In this document: positions 1 through 11,840 of the stretch, piece after piece | Position numbering within the stretch: the stretch's first letter is position 1 | Layout of the letters: each line of letters starts with the position of its first letter | Notes under the pieces: model-generated | The model's input: the letters and a program-made list of their open reading frames with translations, nothing else | Told to the model about the DNA's origin: nothing | Database searches by the model: none | Position numbers and translations under genes: made by a program | Source of the DNA: Cristatella mucedo | Taxonomy: Eukaryota > Bryozoa > Phylactolaemata > Cristatellidae | Length of the DNA: 64,000 bases | Assembly (NCBI GenBank): GCA_009760855.2 | Contig: WPIO01000005.1 | Coordinates: 5,876,001-5,940,000, forward strand | Reading direction: 5' to 3'

Positions 1-685
1 CATGGAAAAAGCAATCCTCACGACAGATAAGCCTAGCTGCAGAGTTTTGCACTAACTGTAAGTGCCTTATTGCACAGGCCGAAAGACCTGCAAGTAGTAA
101 GTTAAAAACGTCGAAATGGGATGTCACAGATGCATAGACCAACTAGGATTGAGCATCACTCAGGCTTGAATTGTGCAAATTACATAGCTGAAATTAGGCA
201 GACTTGACTTTGGAGTACACCTAGAACTTCATGCAGATGCTACAGTAAATATATACTGACCAAGCCCGTTTTGAGATAGGTTTTCCAATTTCTGAATAAC
301 TAGATTAGCCTAAAGCTAGTCAGGAGGTTTTTATCGCCATTCAATTTTGGAGAGTTTGATGTCATTCAAAAAGGAGATATCAGCAATAGATACAGTAAGG
401 GAGTTGAGTTTCACGTGCTGGAAGGCAGGCACGGATCAAGGCACACGTACAGCTGTCTGTCATCTTCATAGAAATGAAAGCCTAGATTGTGCTTGGCGAT
501 TACATCGGCAAGAGATAAAATGTGAAAACAGGTCGATCAAGCACCCCTTCGGGTGCCATACTTTAGAGGCTCCTTGGGTTACTATTGCCCATTGACATCA
601 ATGCTCTTCAGTCTTCCATTTAGATAGGACCTATACCAACCACTGCAGGATAGTTCCAGTGATGCCCTGGCTACATCGAAGAGGT
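1..685 (-). mobile_element. LINE fragment (L2/CR1-like reverse transcriptase), decayed
   Basis: Read on the minus strand, this matches the RT region found in better copies at 53.3-55.0 and 57.1-58.3 kb. It runs from the segment before the GVPQGS motif (around 600-680) through the YADD region (around 450-500) to the 'AARLVCRE' stretch (around 20-60). All frames are interrupted. The 3' end lies off the left edge of the window. It is an old copy with no intact ORF. Confidence 0.75.
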
Positions 686-1054
686 CAGACATGAACTTTA
701 ACATACACAATTAGGCTGCTCACTGTAAATGGCAGTTCTTTTTTTCAGTTTCAGAAAAATATTTGATTGCATGCATGCCATACTGAATTAGCATGTCAAT
801 CGACAGCCACATTGTGAGAAAAACAAAATGGTAGTAAACTGCCCAAACCAGCTGCAGGTCACCCAGGTATCAGTTCCTACGGGTGCTATGCCATGGCTTC
901 AAGGACATCAGAGGAGCTGTCAGCTGCCGACTCTTCCCAGCACTTTATATATGCTGGAAAGGAAGCATGTCAATCAGTTGGTGGTGTGTCACGAACAGCC
1001 TCAGCATGACTTACTAACGCGATTAACAAGACAGAGCAAATGCTTACAGCAACA

Positions 1055-1345
1055 GATGAGTTTTTCCTTTAAGTCGGGGGAGGTCGTGAGATAAGTCAGG
1101 AGTGAGTTCCGGTATCTTTGGGAGCATACAAACTGAAGTCACGGTCTCAAAAGGATTTGAAGTTGGTTAGAGACATAGCTACACGACTTGAGTCGGAAGG
1201 GGTGGTACAGGGCCAAGCCTGATGACAAAGTATTTGCGATGCGTAAGCCGGGGCAAGAGAGTGAATGGACATAAAGTGAGTGACAGTACCTTGAAGCTAA
1301 TATGAAGCTGCATGGGAGCTAGTGCAAGTCAGTGAGAAGTCAGGT
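1055..1345 (-). mobile_element. LINE 3' coding-end fragment
   Basis: On the minus strand this matches the last part of the LINE ORF, the region ending '...APKAWNSLP...TSPDL..FKK' in the better copies. Examples are 'ttgggagcat' and 'ggtctcaaaaggatttga' around 1120-1160. The frame is broken. It is a separate insertion from the fragment at 1-685, because it is nearer the element's 3' end yet lies at higher coordinates. Confidence 0.6.
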
Positions 1346-1740
1346 AAAGTTGCGGCGTTCAGGACCCACTAGCCCAGCTGCATGCAAGGCGCTGCAGCGA
1401 AGAAAATTTGGGCGTCAAGTCCGTCGCTGTTACTAATTGCCCCTGTGAGTATAGCAACAGTTTAGTGGCTGTAACAGAAAGTTCCCAGCCTACCGCAACT
1501 GAAAAATATGAGAGAACCTGAATACAATTCACAAGATAATGCAGTGGCGGCATACACAACAGATGCAGAATTTCAAAAACCGGGGCCACCGGTCGGTAAA
1601 TCTCTATCTGCCACGAGGGCTAAGCCCACATGGCAGATGGCGATATTAGTGCAATCTTGTGAAACACAGCAGAAGAAGACACGTAATACTTAGATGCGAG
1701 CCACAAAAGATGCCGATGACAGACCCACGTGGTATTTTAC

Positions 1741-2090
1741 GAACCAATTATTCTTCCGACATCCGAGGATTTCACACGCATGACGCTGGAGTTCCTATCA
1801 TCACCATTTCGCTCGAAATCTTGACGTTGCTGAGGTCTCACGTTAAAGTCGCCGCTGGAAAAGCGTGTGGCTGATTCGCGCCCATGTGGACTAGAGCTAT
1901 GTCCAATCCTTCCACCACCGACGAACGCTCTGCTAAAAAATCTTCCGCGGCCAATACCTCTTGCCTGAGGAACGGATGAACGGTACGGTTCCGCAGCGGT
2001 TGCCCGGTCCGTTGGAGGGCCTGCACTACCTATACCGGCGCTTGGTACGCCAGCCAACTCATCGTCCCAATTTTCGCTAGACTCAAACAT
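1741..2090 (-). CDS. First coding exon of a KH-domain protein, possibly DDX43-like helicase
   Basis: An ATG at 2090 opens 116 codons that run into a GT donor (GTAAAA, minus strand) after position 1741, phase 2. The N-terminus starts MFESSENWDDEL, then is rich in Gly, Arg and Ser (for example GIGRGRFFSR, residues about 45-54), as in low-complexity tails of RNA-binding proteins. The exon ends with MRVKSSDVGRIIG, which has the form of the first strand and GXXG loop of a KH domain. The split codon TC-N would supply Ser. In DDX43/DDX53 RNA helicases a KH domain follows a short Gly/Arg-rich N-terminus and precedes the DEAD core, so that is my best guess. Other KH proteins remain possible because the rest of the gene lies left of the window. 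The next exon should begin with the Gly-Ser-Lys-Ile part of KH. Confidence 0.6.
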
Positions 2091-3180
2091 ATCGCGCAGT
2101 AGCAGAAAAAGTTCTGAGATTCAAGTACGCCGACTCCAAACAGGGCAGACTGGTCAGGAAGCGCAGCGCACAACACACAGCGTGGTACGAGATCCAAGGC
2201 CGCCGACCGACCTTGAATGCCGCTTCCGTCTGCATGCCAAAAGCAAGCATGAAGTCAATAATCTTAAATTTATTTTTTACATGCTAAATTGTTTTATTTA
2301 ATAATTAAAGATATTATGGATAAGCACACTCTGACAAAACATACGATGCTGCACATCTTATAATCATAGATATACAGTTACACTAGATATACATAGATAT
2401 ACACTTACAGTTGCACTGAGGAATGTTATAACGGACCCACTTCAGTATGTGTGGCTGACCTTAGAGGCGGACTGAAATAAAAAACGGGTCAACACCAATC
2501 AAAACTTGAATTGAATTTTTCCGTTGCCTCTCAAAAGAAAACATTCTAAAAACGCAACAAGGTCTAAAAAAATGCGTAAGGCACTTATAATCCGAAAGAA
2601 GTCCTTCAACATCGCTAATATGAGCTTCGGCTGAATGTAGGGGCTTCTTACGATTTTTCCTTTAAAATTCATAAATAGCAACTATGGAGCCCTCAACGGA
2701 CACTACACGACTACTCGGAACCAAGTACTAAATGAATAATTTATTAAATAATGAAAATAATGACACGCCTCCAAGACGAACGCTCCTGCTGATAGTAATA
2801 GCATAACACAAATGCGCTTTCCCTATCCCGGCCCCCAAAGGAGGACACCAGCTTTGGTGAACGGCTACCCCGGATCTGGTTCTACTTGTGGAGCTTCATT
2901 CGTTGAAAATCAATGTGAGCATATTGATTCATTGTGATGCAAGGTGATCGGAGGCTTTTAAGCCAGTAGTGTTTTCCCGTTATTAGCTGTGAATTTGTAG
3001 GCGTACTAGCGGCTGTAAACCACTGCCGATATCATCGGCGGTGATCCCTAATAATTAAAGCGAGAAAGTCAGTTCTTCCGTCACGCTTTCGTCACACAGC
3101 AAGATGGCGTAGCGTTGTCTTTCGCGACCATACTATGACTAATTCTACTATGACTCAGCGAAGCGTGTCAACAGGCGACG
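2091..3180. other. Intergenic sequence, no gene recognised
   Basis: The part next to the KH exon (2090-2230) is moderately GC-rich and is the likely promoter side of that gene. From 2240 to 2420 it becomes AT-rich with short repeats of 'atagatatac'. No ORF here has a recognisable domain. Confidence 0.4.
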
Positions 3181-3182
3181 AG

Positions 3183-3345
3183 CTCTTGTAGCCCAGGGGT
3201 AAGGCACTCGCTCCTCGCGATCAAGGTCTTGGGTTCGAAGCCTGCAGTGTGCGAGTCTTTATTGCCAACTGAAAGCAATAGTGATAGCCGGTAATGCTCT
3301 TCTGTTGCTATGCAAATGAGGCTGCTAAATTAGCCGAACAAAATT
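3183..3345 (+). repeat. tRNA-derived SINE, family B
   Basis: A tRNA-like head contains an A-box-like 'gtagcccaggggtaag' and a B-box-like 'gggttcgaagcc'. A body follows reading 'attgccaactgaaag...gatagccggtaatgctctt'. The same arrangement recurs at 58600-58745 and 61640-61780, which makes it a dispersed SINE family and not a single tRNA gene. No acceptor stem pairs with the 5' end, so it is not a functional tRNA. Confidence 0.5.
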
Positions 3346-4640
3346 ATTATCGACGACCAATGCCGTACAACCGACCTCGGGCAGTGTCGCAGTGTAGGTT
3401 GACGAATCCCGAGGGTTTTGAAAGATCGAGCAAGTCCTGGGAGAGAGCATACAGGTGCCGTTAAAAGTATAAGCAAGTACAAAAAAAAGAGAAAATTCCA
3501 ACGATTAACACATCACGGACGGGACTGGCTCAGACGCAATGCACCATACTAATCCCAGTATCAATTCGTATTAATCAAAAAAGTTAGCACGGCATTAAAT
3601 AGCCAGAAAAGCAAATTATCCGAGAAATTTTTTTCCTGAAGTGGAAAGTTACTTCAAAAAGTGACACAGTTTTGTGGACCTCGCTAAAACAAAAGGGCAC
3701 ACGCAACAAACGCTAAAGTCCTTTTGTTTCCACATGGATATTTTCCACGGAGCTAATTTACGTGGCTTTACATGATCGCCAAATTTAAGAAAGAAGTAAC
3801 AAGTACTGAGAGATAAGAAAATTAGGGAGACTTCTAATTTCACGTTGGTGCACCTTTTAAGACTCCATATGGTGGGCTACAACAAGTTTCACATTGGAAG
3901 AGATCTTGGATTTTCAAGCAGTCTCTACGCTTCAATCTCAAGAAGCAGTTGACACTCGGTTTAATGAAACGTATGAAGTGATATGGCCGCCCTAAGCTAA
4001 AAAGCGATTATTGTGTCAGGACTATAAAAAACGAACTTTGAACAAGGTATTTGCTCAGAGGTAAATTGTTGCCAGTACACTTTACCACTTAAGCTGACTT
4101 AAGAGACTTACACTGAGTGAAATAATTGTTCCGTGGAGGTTTGCGCCAGCAAATTACACTGTTAATGTTTGTTAATCGTAAATCTGCCTTCAAAAAAGAA
4201 ACATTTGAGCCCCTTTCAACAGACTAGAGACATCGCGCATTCGATTAGGGCTCGGCTTGTAAAGCGTTTAGTGGACTCATTAATCGAAGTCTACTCCTTT
4301 CAAAACGAGAGCCCAGCTCGTTAACTAAAAGTAATGTAATGTTGTTTATCTCCGTCTTTCGCTCCACAAGGACACACTGACTAAGTGGGTGTTGAACTGA
4401 AGATTGTTCTATTTGCACAATCAAAGCGGCTTTCGATGCGCATTAGCCTGATGCTTCATCTCAGGCAAAAAAGACAGAGAAGCATTGCTGAATCCCATGC
4501 TGACTTCCTTCAGGAGACGCACGGTTCGGCTGCAAAGGGGTGACAATGTGCGGCTATTGCACAGCAGTTAGTGCAGAAACTTTCAAATGGCATAGAATAC
4601 ATCATAAGCGAGCATAAACATTCAGATATTGTACGCAATT
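3346..4640. other. Intergenic sequence, no gene recognised
   Basis: AT-rich sequence with many stops in all frames. The only longer ORFs, about 60 codons, show no domain. Confidence 0.35.
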
Positions 4641-4647
4641 TTGATAC

Positions 4648-5775
4648 AATAATAATAATAATAAAATACGGCGCCCGCAGAGAACCGAATCTCTTTCAAG
4701 GCACTTTTCGGCTATACAGTGAATGTGACCAAATGATTAGTGGTAGCATTCGCATTATCAACAAGCATGACCTTGTTAGATGTGACAGGCGAAGGATCAA
4801 TATTTAGATATAGAGTAGCTGCAGACACAGTGCCAGCAAGCATAAGCACACAAAGGACGAATCACAAGTACCCACAAAATACTGTCATAAACAGGTGTGT
4901 GTCAAGCATCTTTTTAAATTTCGTCAAGTCAGGGGATGTCGTGACGTCAATCAGGAGTGAGCTCCAGGCTTTGGGAGCATACGAATTAGAAACACTGTCT
5001 AAAAAGGTTTTGAGGTTCGGACGAAGTATAGCTATGCGATTAAAGTAAAAACAGCCGGTGGTACGAATCTTAACCTGGTGTGGGAGCATTTCTGATAGGT
5101 AGGCTGTAGCCAGAGAATGAAGGAACCCAAAAGTAAGTGAAAGAACCTTGAACTCGATACGATCGTTAATTGCAGCTCGACAAGAAATAGTGTGATGTGC
5201 CTACTGCGACGCTCACGACAGACAAGTCTAGCTGCAGACTTTTGCACCAGCTGTGAGCGCTTTATTGCACACGCCGATAGACCTAGAAGCAGTGAGTTTC
5301 AGAATTTGATACGGGATGTTACAAATTCATCGACCAAGTTGGATGTAGAATCCGTATCTAAGCAAGCCCAAATTTTAGCAATGCTGGGCAGCTGAAAGAA
5401 GGCAGACTTGAATGTGGAGCTGATAGCTTCATATAGTGAAAGGTCACTTTAGAACCTGACACCTAGATTGCGTTCAGATGAAACAGGAGATTTGCAGGCT
5501 TTTTGAGTGTCAAACTTTCCAGTTTTTGAGTCACTCTTGGTTTTCCCATAAATAGTAAGCTAACTTTGTCGTCTTTTATTTCGAGAAATTTTGCTGCTGC
5601 CATCCATATGCGGATGTCAGCAATACATCCAGCAAGGATTCGGAGAGAATTCGACGTGCTGGAGAGCTGGGAAGAATCAAAGCAATGTACAACTGATTGT
5701 CATCTGCATAGAAGTTAAGCCTAGAGTGTACTTGGCGATCACATCGGCAAGAGGGAAAGTGCGATTATTGAGAGG
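4648..5775 (-). mobile_element. LINE copy (L2/CR1-like), 5'-truncated, decayed
   Basis: An (AAT)n run at 4648-4663 and the element's 3' hairpin tail ('gcgcccgcagagaa...aatctcttt', around 4670-4700) mark the 3' end on the minus strand. Upstream on that strand come the RT C-terminal region (LVCRERRS at 5200-5230, minus) and further RT sequence up to about 5775. Stops and frameshifts are spread throughout. Confidence 0.8.
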
Positions 5776-5819
5776 AAGAGAGAATGGTAGGAATAAAAAG
5801 ATTCCAAGGTAACATTGAT

Positions 5820-7655
5820 AGGGCTACATTAGACGGGTCAGCTGTATTTATGATACTAAGCATACCACACAATCGGTAGAAGAAGAATTTTTCTACTATT
5901 GTCCCGGTCGCAGTTGTTCTTTACTGACTGTATTGCCAAGGCCTAGCTTTAGGCCTGATTTAACGTCTTTGGGAGGCGTTTCGACACGAAGGAAGTTTTA
6001 AGATCGTCAGCTGTTCTTAACACCTAAGTAAATATCATATTGTCGGGTCACTGCAAATACTAGCGAGAAATTACTTTCTAATCAAGCACATGGATTGTTG
6101 CGGTCCTGACAATCCGTATACTTGAAGTGATTTCAAAATTAAGATAGAGCCACTGCCTACGATCAAGTGTCATTTATAAATAATTTAATGAAACATAACA
6201 AGTCTGCCTTGGTCGCATGTGCTTGCGACCTGATGCTTTCAGGATGAATTGCCACATAAAGCAAGAGATCTTTTGGAAGTGTAGCCATTGCCTAAATTTG
6301 TACCGGGTTAGTAAATTAGAGTCAAACATTCCTATAAGCATCCTCTCTATATTCATGATCTTTCTATGTACATTACCAATTTTTTTCAATCCAACCATTT
6401 CTGTCCGGCCTAATGCTCAACCTCCTCTGACGCATGTAAGCATACATTTTTTGAACTTATGCTTATACGGGAGTTTTGCATATTTTGTCTACGACGAAGC
6501 AAACGGAATCTTATCCATAAAAAGATATAAGGCTAGCATTACTCGTGTACTTTCTCAATTTTATTCTGCGATGGGCTTTCTTTCATTATTTGATAGTTTC
6601 TGAGTACACCGTGCTCGGAAGTCCGGACTTGATTACGCAGCTATACCGAGCTTGGTCTCGTCGGGTCGCCAGTTAGCGCTCGCTTGAACTCACGGTTTCC
6701 AAGCCTGTCAGTAAGAGATCCGCCGGATATTTTCCGTTCTGTAGTCTTAGTTTTTAACCAGGCTATTGAGGAATGTCTTCAGTAAATCCTAATCGCTTTT
6801 GGGTGTTTTTTTATTTGTTTTATTTATTTATGACAGCTGGAGCAGGACGTAGCTGGATTCAAAGGCTGTGGTACCCTTCTCCTGGGCCCAAGCAATGTTC
6901 TCAGTACAACTATTGATATTAATGTAATACGAAATCACACGTGCAAGTAAAACTTAGGAAAACCTAGTTTAATGATTGCAGTAATGCGTAGGCTCTATCT
7001 ATTCTAGCCATTTCAGTTCGGGAGCCAATCGAAAGTGATGAAACTGGTCTTGCTGTATCGGTTAAATGACTACCCTAAGTCGATGGTAGGTTCAATGTCT
7101 GCCTCTCTATAATAATAACCTCCCGGTAAGCATGGCGAATTGTCCTATGGTGTGTATCCTTATATGGAGGTCTGAATGTATTTGCATGATCCATATACGA
7201 CATTGGCCTTTATTAAGCGGTCTCCAATCTGCCATAATTGTTGTGCCAATTTTTACCACAATGTTTCCGTCGGTTCTCGATTAAAAAATTATTAAATCTG
7301 CTTATAGATAAATTACAGATTTTTTGAGGGAAATAACTTGTCACAAGTTTTAGTCCCCCGGACACCAAAAAGGTTGGCTTACTCAATCTGCACAGGCTGA
7401 AGTTTTATTCTATAGAAAAAAGCGGCAACCGCACGGATTATTTTTTCACCCTGCCCCGTGGGTCGCTGCTCTTTTGCAAACACACTGCGTGAGTCAGTTA
7501 ATTACTTCGTGGGGGTTCGACGATTTATCGCAATCCATTTTAATTAGGCTAACAATTTAAAAAAAATAGACGGGACATTAGCGTTGCCGAGATCAATATT
7601 TGGGCGGATACAGTAATACACCTTTGATTTGATCTCTCCTCAAAATTTCATGTCA
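5820..7655. other. Unannotated AT-rich sequence
   Basis: One ORF of 128 codons (6217-6603, plus) contains a hydrophobic stretch around residues 42-60. It has no recognisable domain, no splice or promoter context and no second homologue here, so I do not call it a gene. The rest shows nothing I can assign. Confidence 0.35.
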
Positions 7656-7659
7656 ATGT

Positions 7660-9320
7660 GCGCCTACGAAGTTATGCAAATGAACTGCAAAAATGGAGGC
7701 TTGAACCGCAATCCACCGCAATGTACCGCGATCCACTTTAGTTCGCTTCGTATCCATCCCAAATCAGATGCGCAAAGCTTCAAAAAGTTTTGAATACAAG
7801 ACACTTGTTGTAAAATGTACCCATAAAATAATTTATCGCGATTCCGCTCACCTGTTCTCACGAAGTCGACTAAAATAGATTGCGGCGGCTGGGGCCAATA
7901 CCACAATCCACTGCATTCCTCCACAAAACGAAAGAAATCCTCTACGAAACTGATTGCATATGATACTGCACTCTGCGACAAATTTCATTTATAAAAATTT
8001 CACTTGCGTAGTAATGCCTTTCTCGTACACTTCGCTGCAACCGATTGCAAAAGCCCAGCCAATACAGCAATCCACTTCTATCCATCTCATCAACAGCAAA
8101 ACTGTTAGAAACAGATTGCATAGAGCTCCAGTTTTTATTGCATATTAAAGCAAACTGTGTTTCGCGCACGCTCACTTAAAACAAAAATTGTGCATCTGCA
8201 TTGTGGCAATGCGCGGCAATCGCCCAAAATGACATGTGGAAATACCAAAATCCACTTCAATTCCCTGTAAATCATCCTCAAATCGCCAACGCAAAGCTCT
8301 AATTTACTAATTTGCACATGATACTAGGCTCAGTTCAAACTGCAGCCGCAAAATTTCACTCCATTCTGCTTACGCGTTCTCGCCCAATGCAGTGCATTAT
8401 ACTGCAACAGTCCGGTTTCATACCCCAATCCTCTGCAAAGTGACCAGAACGCGTATACCAGAAGCTCTAATTACGATTGCACGCCGCTCTAATCTTCGGT
8501 TATTGTGCACTCGCACAATTTAGCTATAATTGCCTTGACCATTCTGCAGCAATGCACTGCAATCGACTGCAATGACCCAGACCAAGGCCTCAATCCACGA
8601 CAATCAGCCGCAAAGCGACCAGAATGCCTACACTTTAAGCTCTATCAGTGATTGCACAATGCTCTAATCTTCGGTTGTTCTGTAGTCGCACAACTTCACA
8701 ATAGTTGTCTCGACCATTGTCCAGCAATGCACTGCAATCGACTGCGATGGCCGGGGCCAATACCACAATCTACGACAATCCGATGCGAAATGCCCCGAAA
8801 TGGGTTTCGCAACAGTCCGATTTTGAATGTATATTACAAAGCATACCGTTTCAAGTGCAATCACATTATTTTAACTAATTACGCTAGTACTTTCCCTGGC
8901 AATGCATGGCAATCTATGGCTCGGCTCGAAGCAGCAATTCAAGTTCAGTCCGTTGCAAATCGACCACGTATTGCTTCGCGAAGCTCCAATTGTGATTGCA
9001 TTTAACATTTCATTGTGTTAAAAGTGAAACCGTATAATTTTCAAGCTATTTTGCACGTTAACTGTCAACAATGCACAGAATCGACAGCAACAGGCCAATA
9101 CCACAATCCTAAGGCAAATCGATGAGAAATCGGATGCGCCAAGCTCCAGTTATCCTTATACGTAACATGGACGCAAATCGACAAGACTGGCTTCGCGAAA
9201 GTTGCTACTCTTATTCCACGTAACATCTAAACTGTTTGCGTGCCTAATTTGCACTCACTGTGCGCGTTCAACTGACGACAATGCATGGCAATCGATGGCA
9301 ATGGCCCCGGATGAGCAGTT
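7660..9320 (+). repeat. Degenerate ~170-bp satellite array, direct units
   Basis: A block reading roughly 'ggccaataccacaatcc' recurs at about 7891, 8052, 8242, 8423, 8583, 8755 and 9090, spaced 160-190 bases apart. Each block is accompanied by 'caatgcactgcaatcgactgc' upstream and 'gcgaccagaat...gctcta' downstream. Units are strongly diverged and contain no coding potential. This is an old tandem repeat, arranged in the reverse orientation beyond about 9320. Confidence 0.7.
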
Positions 9321-9329
9321 GCACGTTAC

Positions 9330-10250
9330 GTGGAAGGAGAGTTGCTGTTTCACACCGCCAATCTTGTCAATTTTCCACAAATTTTGGTATTGGTCCGGAC
9401 TATCGCTGTCATTTGCCGTTCACTGCTGGCAGCTAACCAGCAAAACAGCTTAAAAATTTTACGGTTTCACTTTGGACACAGAGAAATGATTTATGCACTG
9501 ACTATTGGAACTTCTCGCTGCCAATTTGCCACGGGTTGAGGTATTGGCCCGAGTCTTTGCTGTCGGTTGCCATTTATTGCTCGCGATTGTACGTTCGCGA
9601 TTGGTTAAGAGGATGTTGCTACACTTCCAATACATAGTGCTGTGATACGTAAGAAAAGTTTGATCTTGGCTCAGTTGTGCCCTTTCATATGTCATATCAA
9701 CTGGAGCTGGAGCGTAATCTACTTCTAGCCGTTTTGCGGAGGATTGAAATGAACTTCCGTATTGGGCCGGGCTATTGCAGCGTAGTTCGCGAGAACGCCC
9801 GTGCCAATGCAAGTACAATTTTATTATTAAAATTTTCATAAGAGTATATTGTCACATGCAATCAAAAAAGTTGCTTTTCGCACAGGGTTTATTTCGTTTG
9901 CGGTGGAATGCAGTCGATTGCTCAGCCGCTGCAATCTATTCAGAGGTCTTCGTGGGAGCGCGTGAGGCGAATCAGCGACTTTTTGTTGGTAAATCTTACA
10001 TGTAGCGTACTTTTATATTCCAAACTTTTTGGAGATTTACGCAGATGATTTGAGGCGAAGTTTCTGTACAGGCCTCCGTCTTTGCAGTTCATTTGCACGA
10101 GTGTGCGTGGGCACAGTGGCACGAATCTTGGTTGATACATAGAGTCGAAGATGTGATACATACATATCCGCTCACAATTTGAGCTTGGCAATGCCAATGA
10201 CCTTTCGGTTTGTGGCTTAATTAGAGTGGATTGCGGCAATTCATCGAACC
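9330..10250 (-). repeat. Same satellite, units in inverted orientation
   Basis: From about 9330 the repeat is recognisable as the reverse complement: 'ggtattggtccgg' at about 9385, 'ggtattggcccga' at about 9540, 'attgggccgggctattgcag' at about 9760, with weaker copies near 9905-9935 and 10220. Spacing is again roughly 170-220 bases. Together with 7660-9320 this forms a large imperfect palindrome. Confidence 0.6.
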
Positions 10251-10564
10251 CCTGCTCCACAACTACTGTTTCCGTCGGCTTACCGGAGGCAATGCCCTCT
10301 CCCCTTTTCCTCTTGCGACGTTCCCATACGACGCCAGTGAGCACCTAATTATAAGTCAAACCATCCATCCATCTGTAGAAATATACATATTCGTACAGCT
10401 CTCATATGCGGCTTCTTCCTCTTTAAACTATGAACAAGCGCCTCAGCCCTACAAAACTAAGCGGTTGAATGACTGCATACCTTCTCGCCTCTCGACAACG
10501 AACGCGCTCACGCGAATTCCTGTGCGTTGCAGAATTCTTCCGAAAATTTAAGTTCTTTCTTACT

Positions 10565-10665
10565 AACCACTCAATCATGCTTCCTTTGCAGCAAATGTAA
10601 AGGGCCCAGAAAGAGATTGAGTTCTCTCAGGGCGCTTTATCAAATGTGTTATTTTATTATTACCA
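10565..10665 (+). mobile_element. LINE 3' tail, severely 5'-truncated
   Basis: Contains the conserved tail 'gcaaatgtaaag...agaaagagattgag' and 'agggcgctttatcaa', followed by a decayed (ATT)n run. This matches the last ~80 bases of the full copies. Almost no coding sequence remains. Confidence 0.7.
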
Positions 10666-10747
10666 GCAATTTTATTACAGCACTCAGGCCTATAGAAACG
10701 GCTCCTCGCCATTCCCAATTTTTAAAGCCTAATTTATGCCTATTTAT

Positions 10748-10793
10748 CCCCCTAGCCGTCCACCTATTTAAAAATAGGTGGACGGCTAGGGGG
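10748..10793. repeat. Perfect 46-bp palindrome
   Basis: Two 22-base arms, starting ccccctagccgtccacc and ending ggtggacggctaggggg, are exact inverted copies separated by only two bases. The arms are GC-rich, so a stable cruciform or RNA hairpin could form. It sits between a LINE tail and a decayed transposase and could be a relic of a transposon end, but no second copy is visible here. Confidence 0.85.
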
Positions 10794-10820
10794 ACTCGGT
10801 CACTCTTTAAGGAGTAAATC

Positions 10821-11600
10821 GTGGAAGCCTTAGCACAAAGTCTCAAAAAATACCTGCTGGAGAAAGGCCTACCACTGGCAGTTCTGCTGCTGTTGTATAA
10901 CACCTATGGCCACCCAAAAGATATACGGAGGATCCGGAGGACTCGACTTTATACAAGTATCTGTCCCCTAATACAACCTATAATATTAAGTGCACGAACC
11001 AGCAGGTGCTCGCCAACTTCCAGAAACTCTTTTCAGAAAGGTCTTTGCAGTGTGCCAGTTCTTGCCCCAAAATGTCTGTCCAAAAATAAGGAAGGAAAAT
11101 ATCGAAGTCTTCGAAACTATCGGGCTCATCCAGAAGGTCTCACTCTAAGGACCCTTAATTCAGACTTGAAGAGGCAGACTCCTGTCTGGGCTGAGGGAGA
11201 ACCAGAAGATAACAAACAGGTAGATGATATCGATTCCGATGTGAGGGACCTGGACTGGGAGCTGCTAGAAGACACCAGGAGCTTACCACTGAAGAACTGC
11301 AAGCAGGAACATGAAGCACAGACGGGAGCGCCATCTGGGGACGGGACAAGTAGGCAAAGCAACCAATTTGTACGCAGCCATCAAGGACCTTGTGAAGTAG
11401 GAAGAGGTCCAGGCCACTATTAACACACATCACCCCAATTAAGCTGAGGTCAACAGAGCACCTGATCTCTACAATGACAACACAAAGCACCCCTCCAGAG
11501 CCATCCTAAAGAAGATGGAGAGGCAGAGCACTTTGGAAAGCTTCTTCAAACCTGCACCTGCCAAAATATCCAAGCTGATGGACAGGTTAGTCTAAAGCAC
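10821..11600 (+). pseudogene. Pogo/Tigger-like transposase remnant
   Basis: The longest frame (10821-11423) shows LLLLYNTYGHPKDI, resembling the 'DNA.GHP' catalytic-core motif of pogo/Tigger DDE transposases, with the catalytic Asp position now Tyr. A shifted frame around 10945-11030 reads YLSPNTTYN, then NQQVLANFQKLF, matching the 'LPPNTTSL..MDQ.VI..FK' segment. An acidic region follows. In a third frame at 11521 RQSTLESFFKPAP fits a PCNA-interacting QxxLxxFF box, which pogo-type transposases often carry at the C-terminus. At least two frameshifts and the altered catalytic residue make it inactive. The N-terminal DNA-binding half is not visible. Moderate confidence, from motif order only. 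Confidence 0.55.
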
Positions 11601-11840
11601 CCAGTCCAGAAGAAGACATCGTGGAAGACTCTGACGACTATTAAAACTCAGATACCAGTAAAAACCTGTGAATAAACTGTAAATACAACTTAAGCCACTA
11701 CAGCTCAGTCTCCCTTCCACCATTCCTATCAAAGACACTGGAACGGGTCGTGGCAGACCAGCTAAACTCATACATCAAAACCTCACACCTTTCTAGTAAG
11801 TTCCAGTCTGGCTTTAGAGCTAATCGCTCCACAGTCAGCA

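Noticed and set aside
3183-3260. Possible tRNA gene
   Set aside because: B-box-like sequence only; the cloverleaf does not close and related copies exist at 58600 and 61640.
6217-6603. 128-codon plus-strand ORF with a hydrophobic stretch, considered as a small membrane protein gene
   Set aside because: No recognisable domain, promoter, splice or poly(A) context; AT-rich composition makes chance hydrophobic frames likely.
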